Below are positions 32,073 to 42,284 of a stretch of 64,000 nucleotides of DNA, piece by piece. The DNA is taken from NCBI GenBank assembly GCA_963930655.1, contig OZ005608.1, positions 22,903,271 through 22,967,270 on the forward strand, written 5' to 3'. The stretch's first letter is position 1; every line of letters begins with the position of its first letter. The position numbers and the translations under genes are program-made. The notes under the pieces are model-generated. The model did no database searches. It was not told where the DNA came from and saw only the letters and a program-made list of their open reading frames with translations. The DNA is from Myrica gale (Eukaryota > Streptophyta > Magnoliopsida > Fagales > Myricaceae).

Positions 32073-32711
32073 TCATTCACAAGTCAAATCTTGGACTGCC
32101 TTTGTTGACACATTGATAGTCGTCGTGCAATTCATTTCAGCTGACTTCTTCTTCTTCATCACAAACATCAATTCCACTTTCCCGCTAAGCTTGGCATGGC
32201 TGCTCAGCGTCAACACCCCGGAACCCAAGTCGCTTCCCAGATTCGAAGTGCTTGGCAGTGCATTTGAGTTCACATTCACTGTTACGCTGACTTTTTTGGT
32301 AGAACGCATCCCAGCCTTACTCTTAGGAATACTGGCCTGCCCCACTGCCACGCCCTGGTACGTGAACGTGGCGTTGGTGGCATCATACTTGTAGGGACCA
32401 AAGTTCGTGTTTTTGATCCTCACTTGGGTTGTGAAGCTGATGTCGAAGGATTGGGTACGGTCGGTACTCACGTTTGACAACGCGACGGTGCCCAACCTGA
32501 CCTTAGGGGTCTTAACCTTCATGATAGTGAGCGCAAACGCCGTGATGACTATGACCTGAAAGACAGCAAAAGCAACGATATATATGGCTAACTTGATTCT
32601 TTTCTTTCTCCGCAGCTCATCGGAAGACAGATTGTTCGATTCTTCATCGCTTCTGGGGTGCGCCTTTGCTGGTGCTAAGGGGTAGTCCTGGTGGCTTGTC
32701 CTCTCAGCCAT
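32073..32711 (-). CDS. LEA_2 domain membrane protein (array member f)
   Basis: A single-exon gene of 212 residues, close to member e. The hydrophilic N-terminus has YPLAPAKAHPRSDEESNNLS, followed by a transmembrane helix (about 41-64, YIVAFAVFQVIVITAFALT). The LEA_2 domain has VKTPKVRLGTVALSNV, IKNTNFGPYKYDATNATF, SKAGMRSTKKVSVTVNVN and SAEMNCTTTINVSTK. It keeps the SDLGSGVLT loop that member e has lost. A TATA-like gctatatatagag lies at 32836-32848, about 128 bases upstream of the ATG. About 17 kb of transposon-rich DNA separates it from member e although the two are the most similar pair. This suggests that they were once adjacent and were pushed apart by insertions. Confidence 0.9.
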   Translation of the reverse strand: MAERTSHQDYPLAPAKAHPRSDEESNNLSSDELRRKKRIKLAIYIVAFAVFQVIVITAFALTIMKVKTPKVRLGTVALSNVSTDRTQSFDISFTTQVRIKNTNFGPYKYDATNATFTYQGVAVGQASIPKSKAGMRSTKKVSVTVNVNSNALPSTSNLGSDLGSGVLTLSSHAKLSGKVELMFVMKKKKSAEMNCTTTINVSTKAVQDLTCE

Positions 32712-33010
32712 TTGATTTTGCTTAGAAGGCGGAAAAGAAACTGATCTTCAAGTTTATCTCTCTCTTGTGTGTCCTTTAGGATGTGAGGAAAAGAAGTACG
32801 AATGGAATGTTTTGTGGCCTGATGGTAGAGAGATGCGCTATATATAGAGGCATAGAGGTCAGGAATCAATACTTCTATGTTGTTCGAGTCCATAATTTAA
32901 GGCAAATTAGGGGCTTCGTGGAAAATGATACTCAACTGGGGACAGTTTTAATCCCTGCCGAACGCGTCTGAGGTTGGAATTTATGACTTCTAGAGGGTCT
33001 CTGACAAGAA
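32712..33010 (-). promoter_or_regulatory. Promoter of LEA_2 gene f
   Basis: It holds the TATA-like motif at 32836-32848 and the array's conserved distal block. Here the block reads tatgacttctagag (from 32982) instead of attgacttctaga, so the W-box core TTGAC is broken by one base while the flanking sequence is kept (ctcaactggggaca, ggttggaat). Confidence 0.45.
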
Positions 33011-33521
33011 GTTCGTGAACAGTATTTTTCTTAGTGTTTTTTTTCCTAAGCAGTATTTTTCTTAGTTATCTTTAGCGACCGGATATATGTTGAGAATTTT
33101 TAATAAATATCTAAAGAATCTTCGATTTTCCATTATTGAATAGATTGTGGACAGGTAGAGTATCTTCTGATCTAATCAGGTAGCATGTTGTGATATAGTA
33201 GACAAAAAAAAATTATGGCACCTTTTTGTTTTTCTCTTTTTTCTTTTTAATCTCGCTCAATATATGACGCTGAATTTCACCATGAAAGGTATGAAACTTT
33301 TTCTATTAAAGACACAAAATCTGAGTACCTTTTTTCGAAGAAAAGCTGTTAACGGCATAAATTTATGTTTGTTTTTTGGGACAAAAATACATATTCCATT
33401 GTTTATTTGTTTAGTGCTTTGAAAAGTGGTTCCAATATTCGTCCTAAACGATTTCCTTACATAAACCCCGTACGTATAGCATTAATCTGAATCTTGTCGT
33501 CTATATGATCTCTAGAGCACT

Positions 33522-33580
<59 letters not shown>

Positions 33581-34851
33581 CCTGGCTAACGATCCTTGAC
33601 ACGTGTACTAGGTCGCAATGACTTGAACTACCGCATCATTTTTAAACTATTACGTACACAAAATCACAAATAATGTGATGTAACTTTCAAAATATAAATA
33701 ACAGTCATATAAATAAAATTAGAAGTATACACAATCAAAATTTGGCAAGATTCGAATTCACAATCTCGATCTTATCACGTAAAATTTTTGACCGACTTCC
33801 TACCTTGACTTGTGAGGTTAGGATGTTTAATTATAGCCGTATTGGCAAAAGTAAGGTGTTTCATGTCATAGGATCGAGTAGGTTGCTTTCAATACATAAA
33901 TAGACATGCATGTATGAATACACGAGATCCGGACTCTACAATTTCTTTAGTCTCCACGGGGGAAGTACCATTATTGTACGGATTAGTTTTCTTATTTGCG
34001 TGTTGAATATTGGAAATTCTGGTAGCTGAGCTCTTATATATTGTCAATAGAGGCGCTTGGACGATATTAAAAAATCTATAAGATAAAGTCCTCAAAAGAA
34101 GCTTCTGGTGACAGCTGCATCAGCCTCACATATATATACTTTCATGGCGTTTGGTTCAGACGTTCCAGTTATCAAAGAAACAAGTTGATCTAGTTTGTTG
34201 AGTTGTACCAGTCGGGCAAATACTTGTTCCTGGAAAAGCTAGTGATTTGAATGGTCTTTACCGGGGAGGTAGTAATTGGGGGCTAATTAGGACAGAATTT
34301 AAATGAGCTCTTTTATGATAAGAAGTTATATTAACAAATTACTTTAATGAAAATTAAACCTAATAATAAATCAAGAGATTATATAGTTTAAATTATTATA
34401 TTTTAGTAATTATAAGTAATACTGAATATTTAATTTACAAAATAAAAGCTAAGAATAAAAACACAAATTTTTGGGACCTCCCTCCTATTTTGGGGCCTTA
34501 GGCAGCTCTATATATATGGCTAGAGCCGATGACAAGATTGACAATTTCGGCAGCTTCTATCAAGTAGAAACCCTGTTTCAATTTGAAAAGAAAAGATGCA
34601 TGTATACGAACACGTCAAATGATAGAAAATTCCAAAGAAAGAATACGTATCCCTCGTAATATTGATTTTGTTGAACCACGTCCCCATCATATGACTGTTA
34701 ACCGGCCGGTTCACATTCAGCGACTAGAGTTTACTCCCATTCAATCTATCTAGATGTACTTTGGATTATAATAAATTAAAACATAATAACAGCTGCTTTT
34801 TCAAGAGATAGATATATTTTGCACCTTCCAATTAATTATGTAGTATATATT
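33011..34851. other. AT-rich intergenic spacer with (TA)n microsatellite
   Basis: No gene is seen. A long (AT/TA)n run of nearly 50 bases occupies about 33531-33578. No element ends recognised. Confidence 0.5.
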
Positions 34852-35149
34852 GACACTTTACGAGCTAAACTATTATTTTTGATACATTACAAGAAAGTAT
34901 TGATTTCAAACACTTTTCATCTCTCAATTAAAAAGTTCGTCAATTTGAACGAAAACATTTTTTTGATCATGTGAAATGACGATTTTATCTTTATGATTTT
35001 TTTTTTACTTTGACATTTTTGTCAGGGTAAAATCGTAGTTTTAGAGGCTAAAAAGCATTTTATTTATTAAAAATTGTGTAAAATATTTGAAATCAATAGT
35101 TATAAATAGATACAATGATAAAAATAATAAATTAAGAGTGTAAAGTGTC
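34852..35149. mobile_element. Putative MITE with inverted ends
   Basis: The left end reads gacactttacgagctaaact and the right end reads attaagagtgtaaagtgtc, so the outer 10 bases are perfect inverted repeats and the similarity continues inward (attatttttgat/ataaaaataat). About 298 bases, AT-rich, no coding. The flanks do not give a clean target duplication, so the superfamily is open. Confidence 0.55.
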
Positions 35150-36946
35150 CAGACTAATATTTAGAGGTGTAATTAAAAAAAAAAAGTTCGGGTATTTAGA
35201 TGTTTGGTTACTGAAATACTATTAGAAAAGGTAACTTACAAATGGTGAAGTCAGTGGGAAAGCAGGATATATCGGCGGTGGATGTTCAATGTTGACAAGC
35301 CCAAGTCCCAATATGAACGACTGCTGCTGCATGCCAATGCTAATAAACGACCAAGTTAGGCTGATTCATATAAATCTTGCTGAGGCAGCCATGAGCCAAC
35401 GCTAATAAACGACCAAGATGCTCACATCGTCTTGATCAATAAATTGAACAAAAGTAGTATTTCTGTTTCTGCCATTTATAAAAAAAGTATGGGGACAACT
35501 TTGGCCCTTTAGTTACCATTAATAAATTTTGCTAAAGGACTAATCTAACCAGAGCTACAGATGATAATACCCGCTGTACCCGTAGTTCACACTGGGTAAG
35601 ACCACATGTTATTGACAGAGCTGTATTGCAAGCATATCCTTTCATGACTTGCCCCTTGGCATCCATATATAATAGCAGAATAGGATGATCTTTTTTGTTT
35701 TTCTGAAGGGTTATCTTTTTATATATATTATTCAATAATGTTTTCTCTAGACATTGATCACACTTTTGTGTTTTGACCCCTAACTTACTCACTGGTGAAA
35801 CTAAAACAATAAAGATTAAAAAAAGAAGAAGAAAGATAAAAGAGGACATGCATAGTGATGGGATGTATATAATATGTCGCTTACATTATTATATTATTCA
35901 TGTACATCCCATAATATTATTATATAATATTTTTTAACCATTTCTTAAAAAAATATTATTCGACGTACGTAAAACTTAGTAATATGGGTTTCTTAAATAT
36001 TGGCTTTTTACCCTAAAGGTGATGCATTTTATACCCGAAAGGATGGGCAAAATAAAAGAGAGTTTGAGTATTAATGTTTAGGAGATTAATATAGTATGTG
36101 CACTTAACATATTATTAGTATGCATTTGGTTTTCATTTTTATTGTTGTTAAGGAATTATCCCTTTTTTTAGCTTGGAATTTATTACTTTTTTTTGGCACA
36201 TTAAGTATTTAATTCATGTGCTTTCCTTCCCATCATGAACCTCAAAAACTTACATGAAGTGTCACGTTGAGTGTGTGCCGTTTAACACAAGACATCAACC
36301 CAACAGATCACAATTAACTCGGTGACATGGAGAAAGTGACAAAAAATGTAGAGAAACTTCACCCTCGTTACTAGAAATCAATATATTACACTCTAAAGTA
36401 TCTATTATTTTATACTTTATATCTTAGGTTAAAATTTCACTATTAAAATAAATAAAATATAAAATATGTGTCACAATCTTAAAAGTTAAATTGTAAAATA
36501 AAATTCAAAATATAAAACTAGTGATAATTTGGACTGCAAAATTTGTGATAATTAGAGAGTATAAAATGTAATATATATTCTCATAAATATTGATCTAAGA
36601 AACTTGTTAGTTTAAAAGCGTCACCTATAAATTCTTAAAATTAAGGATGGACCGACAAGAGACAGGTTAATTTGTAAATTAGGAGGCTCAACGGGAGACA
36701 TATAGTTGATCACCGGACAAAGAATACTAATGATAATATCAAGCTGGAGCTTCCTTTTTATTTGAAAATAAAAACTTATAAATGTCTAAAATAAATCCAA
36801 AAGCAAAGCCACAACCAAATGAATTATACAGAGACTTCGATGTTATACGACTGACTAAGTCGGCTCCAATACGTACAAAACATGGAAATTCACAAGAGGA
36901 AAAGCGTCTAAATCTAAGACAGACACAGTACGTTTCGAACGTTAAT
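35150..36946. other. AT-rich intergenic spacer
   Basis: No gene supported. A short direct repeat (gctaataaacgaccaag) occurs at about 35340 and 35404. The last 150 bases may be the 3' region of the LEA_2 pseudogene. Confidence 0.4.
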
Positions 36947-38035
36947 TCACTTGCACTTCAAATCCTGGATAGCGCGCTGCGCCAAGTTGACAGTCATGGT
37001 GCAGCTCATTTCACCAGATTTCTTCTTCTTGATCACCTTCATCAAGTGCACCTTTCCTCTCAACTTGGCCTGGCTGCTCACATCAGAAACCCCTAACCGA
37101 TGCCATTTGTAAGGTTTGTATTTCCCGATAGCCTGTCGGAGCTAATGTCCACAGTAATGATGAATCTCCGTGTCTTCCTTGCCTTGGTACGCCCATCTGG
37201 AATGACAGCTTCCCCACAGCCATGCCTCCGTATAAGATGGTGGCGTTGCTACTTTCATACTTGAAGCGGCCGAAGTTTGTGTTCTTTATGGCCACCAATC
37301 GCATGTCAAAAGAAGACGAATTCGAAGAGCTGGAACTCAAGCTTTCGACTGCCACAGTGCCGAACCTGACTCTGGGACTTTTTATGTCAAGTTTCATCCC
37401 AATACCAATTGGCAATGGGAATAGGTGGCCCAACATGTATATGAAGCACAAGATTAAATGGTCTCTAATCAATGTGGGACTCTAACACTCCCCCTCACGT
37501 GCAGGCCGAATGAACATGGTTCATGCACGTGGATAACAAATGAGGAATACAAACAAGTGGGTCAAGCCCAGAAATAATTGGCTCCGATACCATATTAGAA
37601 TTTACACAATATGTGAAAGGTGGACCTAACTCAACTCCAAAAGACGTCTTTTGGAATTGAGTTAGACTCACCTTTCATATATGGTGTAAATTCTAATATG
37701 GTATCAGAGCAAGGTTCCTAGTTTGTGGTCCCACCGTCATCCGTTTCCACATGTTGGCTTGGATGTCCTCCCGCCACAAGTGAGTGGACGTGTTAGAAAT
37801 GTCGCATTGCTAGAGAAACTAGTCAATGTGCTCCTTATAAGGTTGTGACATCCCTCACTCCTCAAGACGTCTTTTGGAGTTGAGTTAGGTCCACCTTTCA
37901 CATATTGTGTAAATTCTAATATTTTATGCGCATCACGGTTAGTGCAAATACCAAGATGATGATGGTCTGAAACACAATGAAAGCAGCAACATATTCTAAG
38001 CACTTGGAGTTTGATCGCTTCCCTTCTCCCTTCAT
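36947..38035 (-). pseudogene. LEA_2 pseudogene interrupted by TRIM elements (member g)
   Basis: The minus strand starts at 38035 with a short N-terminus lacking the DEES segment, followed by a transmembrane helix (AAFIVFQTIIILVFALTVMR). The frame is interrupted after codons for MRIK by a 537-base insertion (37385-37921) and resumes with SPRVRFGTVAVESL and AIKNTNFGRFKYESSNATI. A frameshift follows near 37200 (after VGKLS) and another stop/frame change near 37095. The C-terminal block EMSCTMTVNLAQRAIQDLKC then ends at 36947. Three independent lesions make it clearly dead. It is the outermost member of the array and the most divergent after member a. Confidence 0.88.
37385..37921. mobile_element. 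Two TRIM-like elements fused head to head
   Basis: The insertion starts TGTCAAG and ends TTCTAATA, flanked by TTTTA on both sides (37380-37384 and 37922-37926). Both halves look like terminal-repeat retrotransposons in miniature. The right half reads on the plus strand: partial LTR, primer site tggtatcagagc (37699-37710), about 80 bases of internal sequence, then a complete LTR of about 130 bases (TGTTAGAAATG at about 37790 to 37921). The left half mirrors it on the minus strand: partial LTR, primer site tggtatcggagcc (37594-37582), a purine tract gtgagggggag (about 37503-37494), and an LTR starting TGTTAGAGTCCC at about 37493. The two truncated inner LTRs form a palindrome of about 100 bases centred on aagacgtctt near 37645. 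Confidence 0.8.
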
Positions 38036-41000
38036 TATGAATAATGGGTTCTGTAAACGTTAACAGGAGCTAGCTTCTGTTCTTCTCAATTTGTTCTTGT
38101 TAAAGAACTCACAAATTGCAAAAGGCTTAAAGCAGGTGGGTGTGTTTTGAGTCCTAGAGGGTGTAAGGAGCGGCTTTACATAAATATATGGCTGTACCGA
38201 CTGAATAATGGAGCTAAACTACTGATGTGAATATATATGAAATCAAGTTGAAGACTGACCTGGGATAATACTTTTTGTACTAATTAATTTTTTCCAAAAA
38301 CGTATTCCAGAGACATTGACTATTAGCATTATGATCATGTTCCCAACAGAAGGTTCTATCGAGGATATCTACATAATGACCCGTTAAGCTTTATTGTGGT
38401 TGGCGTTAAATATATATGTGCCATACAAATGAAAGCCAAGGGTTAAAGAATATTGTTAAGTTTACCTGACAGGGTCAATAACCTTTTCTTTACTCTTCAT
38501 GCGCCCCCCATGGATGAAGCATCCTAACTGCCTCTTAATTTCCAGCCGAACATAAAGCAGCCCTATAATGAGGTTCACTTATTGTATTTATCTCTCTTTG
38601 AATTCTACCGTATAATTCACCCGAATTGCAGAAGATCTAGATTCAATGTGAATATAAGACTAAATTATAGATTCTAAGTGCATTCAAAGTTGGTTAGAAA
38701 ATAATAGTTAAAAACAAAGGCTGATCTCAGTCTTCAAATGAAGGATTTTGGATGGGTAAGTACCGACGTTAGGACATTCAAACCAAATCCTTAAAACAAG
38801 GGCAAACGCCGGTCCCATGAACTTCTCATGTTCAAGCCTAGAAAAAAAATCGAGATAAAATATAAATGTCTGAGATTATCCATTCAAAACAGAATCAAAC
38901 ACAAGCAGTATGACATATAATCAAACGCCAAGAATATGATCAAGTAAGCAGCTGAAAGGCTTTAGTAGTACACAAATTAAGGACTCCAAATAAGTGATAA
39001 GAGTGATTCCAGCCAACACCAATCACGACATAAAACAGAGTCCACAATTATAGCCTCTTCACCATATACAACAACACGCTTACACGAAGATATCAAAGGA
39101 GCTGGAACCTCCTCTATTTTGAAACTCATGCCTTAATTGTATAGTTTTCTGCAATCCCATGATTCAAGGGATCATTTGTTTGGTCTTTACTCCTTTACGT
39201 GTATATATGTTTACTTACAAACCACAAATCAATACAACGAAGCAATTCAGTCTTCTCTCATTACCGTTGTAAAACTTTCAATAACTACATATGCCCAAAT
39301 CAATCAGATATTCAACAAATCACAAGTAGGTAGAATGATCCAACTGGATTCAGGGCCAAGACTGCACACGGGTCCGAATGGTAGCGTCCAATGATAAAAA
39401 TTGTTTTTGTATTGATGTTTCTTGAATTACAAAGTGTACAGTGACTGAATATATAGAGAGATACATGTGTAACGGCTTGCTGAATCGTCTCAATATTGTC
39501 TGGCCTTATACCGAGCATATGGCGCGCAGAGTAGTGCGACAGAGGTGTTTGAGGACTTGATAATGCACAGAGGAGTCCTGAATACAGAATATGATATGTA
39601 CAGCCAACAATATTCCACCGGATAGAAGATCCTTGGTATATCCTTAAAATATATAACCCAAAAGCAATTCATATGAATTAGGGATTATGCAACCAGGGAA
39701 ATTGGGATTGGGTCAAGCGAAACGTTTTTAATTGGCGAGTGGGGTACTTGCGTACGCATTATCAGGGATATGTTGTTTGGGTAAAAATCGTAGGATTTTA
39801 GATAAGTTGTGAATATTTATTTTGAATAATATTTTATTAGTATTTATATAAAATAGAGAAAAAAATGATTTGATGTAATTGTTTAATAAAAAAATATTAG
39901 AATTACGTGAAAAAATAAAGAGAAAATTTGTATTAAATAAAAAAGTAAAATGTTATTGGAGATTTTGTAAAATATATTGATATTTAAATTCTTAAAATAT
40001 TTCGTGTAATTTTATGAATATATTTAAATCCTAAAAAAACGAATATCAAGTCTTCTAGAAGGTCCAGAGATCGGCGATCACGCGTAGAACTTATAAGTCC
40101 TCTCTTACAATCCAAGGTCTACCGAGTCCTCTTTTTTCTTTTTCTTTTTTTATCATTTTGTACGGAGTGGAGGTGTACCAAGTTTGACAATGTTGGTTAT
40201 CTCATAGTGGAAGCAACCGCGCAGAGGCAGTCAGTCAGAGATTTCACGTCAGGCTGCCCATCTAGACTGCCACCAGTAACCGTGTCTTGATCAGTACAAG
40301 CCGGTAACCCTCATGTCCACTGTCATACCATAGGCATAGACCGTCTCAAACTCCTCCATTTTGTCTTTTTTTATTTTTTTCGCTTTTCTTACCAACTAGC
40401 TTTTTGAGTTTGGACCAGAAACCGAAGCCCAATGTAAAGAAGTAGACTATGCATAACCGTCCCCACGACCCAGTTTGGGAAATATGCCAATTGGACTTAT
40501 TTATCATTGGGCAATATTCAGTTTGGGCTTGGACATGATATTGCTTTTCCATTTTTCAGGCCCAAAGCCATTTTGCTTTTAAAAACCTTGCCGTACATCG
40601 TAGGTTTAAGAAAGGGGTGGAGGTTGGAGAGAGAGAGATGAAAGGCCTGGGACCTTTCTCGCAATGGACTTCCTACAAGCCCCGTATAGCCAACATTCCC
40701 GTACTTGTGTCGTAGAGGTTCTGTCTCTATCAGGGGTTGGCATGACTAGTGGGCCGAGAATTTTTTTTTAAAATTTTTCTTGAGGATAAATATAAAATTG
40801 GTCCTTTAAAATCTATTAAATTAGTCTCAAAGGATCCGTTTGTTTGCATGTAAAACTATTATTTTCAGTTAAAAAAAAACTTTTCAATGAAACGTTTTCA
40901 AGAAAAAAATTTCCTTTTTAATATTTGGTTATTCTTTTAAAATATTTGCAAGAAAATATTTTTTTATGTTTGACACGCTTAATGATTTACGTATTTACAT

Positions 41001-41241
41001 AAAAATACTTAATTAACGTACAAGTCTATGTAGTTTACACTTTTGACATTTTAGTCTCTCGGTATTGATTTCAACCGTCAGGTTCCTAAAGTAAGTTTTT
41101 TAGACAAATCGATCATTCGTTCAATTGTCGTTAGCCAACAGACAGAATGGTGCTTAGGCAGATTTCAAATGTCATCTTAACGCCAATAGTATGATGTCAC
41201 GTGGCGTGAAATTTTTTCTCGAAATTTTAATATTTTAGTCT
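38036..41241. other. Long AT-rich intergenic region
   Basis: I find no supportable gene. Open frames here are short and unlike known families. The left 150 bases are the former promoter of the LEA_2 pseudogene. Nothing else is named. Confidence 0.4.
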
Positions 41242-42284
41242 CTACACTATAAGAAAAACAAGCAACGTTGACCAAACGTTTAGTATCTGTCACCAAAGAG
41301 TAGGCTTTTAGTGACGTCACTTACAAAAGCGTCAGTACTAATATCTTTAGCAAGGTTGCCGTAGACACAGAATAATACTGACGGAGTATATTTTATTAGA
41401 GATCATTTTGGCCGTCACTACATATAGTTTTAACTCTTTGACATTTTAGGAGGAGAAAATTACGCCCTAAACACACCTATCTACCACCACTTTTATTGTC
41501 GCCATGGCCCATTGTCCACGAAACTTGGCCTTTCAATTCTTTCCTCAAATTACTTAGCAAAAAAATAATTATTTCCTAACATCTCGTCTTTTTCTCTCCC
41601 TTATTTCCTCTGCTTTTTTTTCCTTTGCCCTTTCGCTCATGGTCATCTCCAAATATCTCACGTAAATCACGTAGATCTGTACTGGGCTTGAGCAAAGAGA
41701 ACAATTAATGAACAAAGGGTTTGAGTGAGAAGCGACGACAATATGTACAGGATGTATGAAGAAAGGGTTTGAGCAAAGAGAACAATTAGTGAAGAGGTGT
41801 ACTGGGCTATGTGGAGCGGCTGGAATTTTTTGAAGCTCATTGGCTGCCAACCTAGCTATTTGGGAGAGATGGGGCTGCAATTTGTGAAATCTTTGTTGTT
41901 GCCGATCTTTTTTTCTGAGTCTGTTGCAGATTTTCTTTTGGCATGTTTGTTGTAGATCTTGCAGCATTTGTGAAGTCCTAGTTTTGTAAAGTTCTTTTAT
42001 TCATTGTAGATCTTTCCTTTTTCTGGGTTTGTTGTAGATCTAGATTTTCATATATGGTTTGTTGTAGATCTGGTTTGTTGAAGATTTTGGGGTTTTCTGC
42101 ATTTGTTTCCTACTATGGTGATTTGTAAAGTTTTAAATTTTGTAAAGTCTTGTGTCCTGTTTCGTGAAGTCTTTGTACAACCGTTTATGAAGATTCAAAT
42201 TTTATATGGATTGAAGTCTCTCTCTATTTGAACGGATTATCTGGTTGGTTTTGCTATTTCTCTATATGGAATTGAGCTCGTCAA

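Noticed and set aside
33531-33578. Long AT/TA run as a possible regulatory or origin-like element
   Set aside because: Plain dinucleotide microsatellite; similar short runs occur at 13800, 57107, 59411 and 63093.
35532-35849. 105-codon minus-strand frame with a hydrophobic start
   Set aside because: The sequence resembles no family I know, its composition is that of AT-rich spacer, and it has no promoter or homologue nearby.
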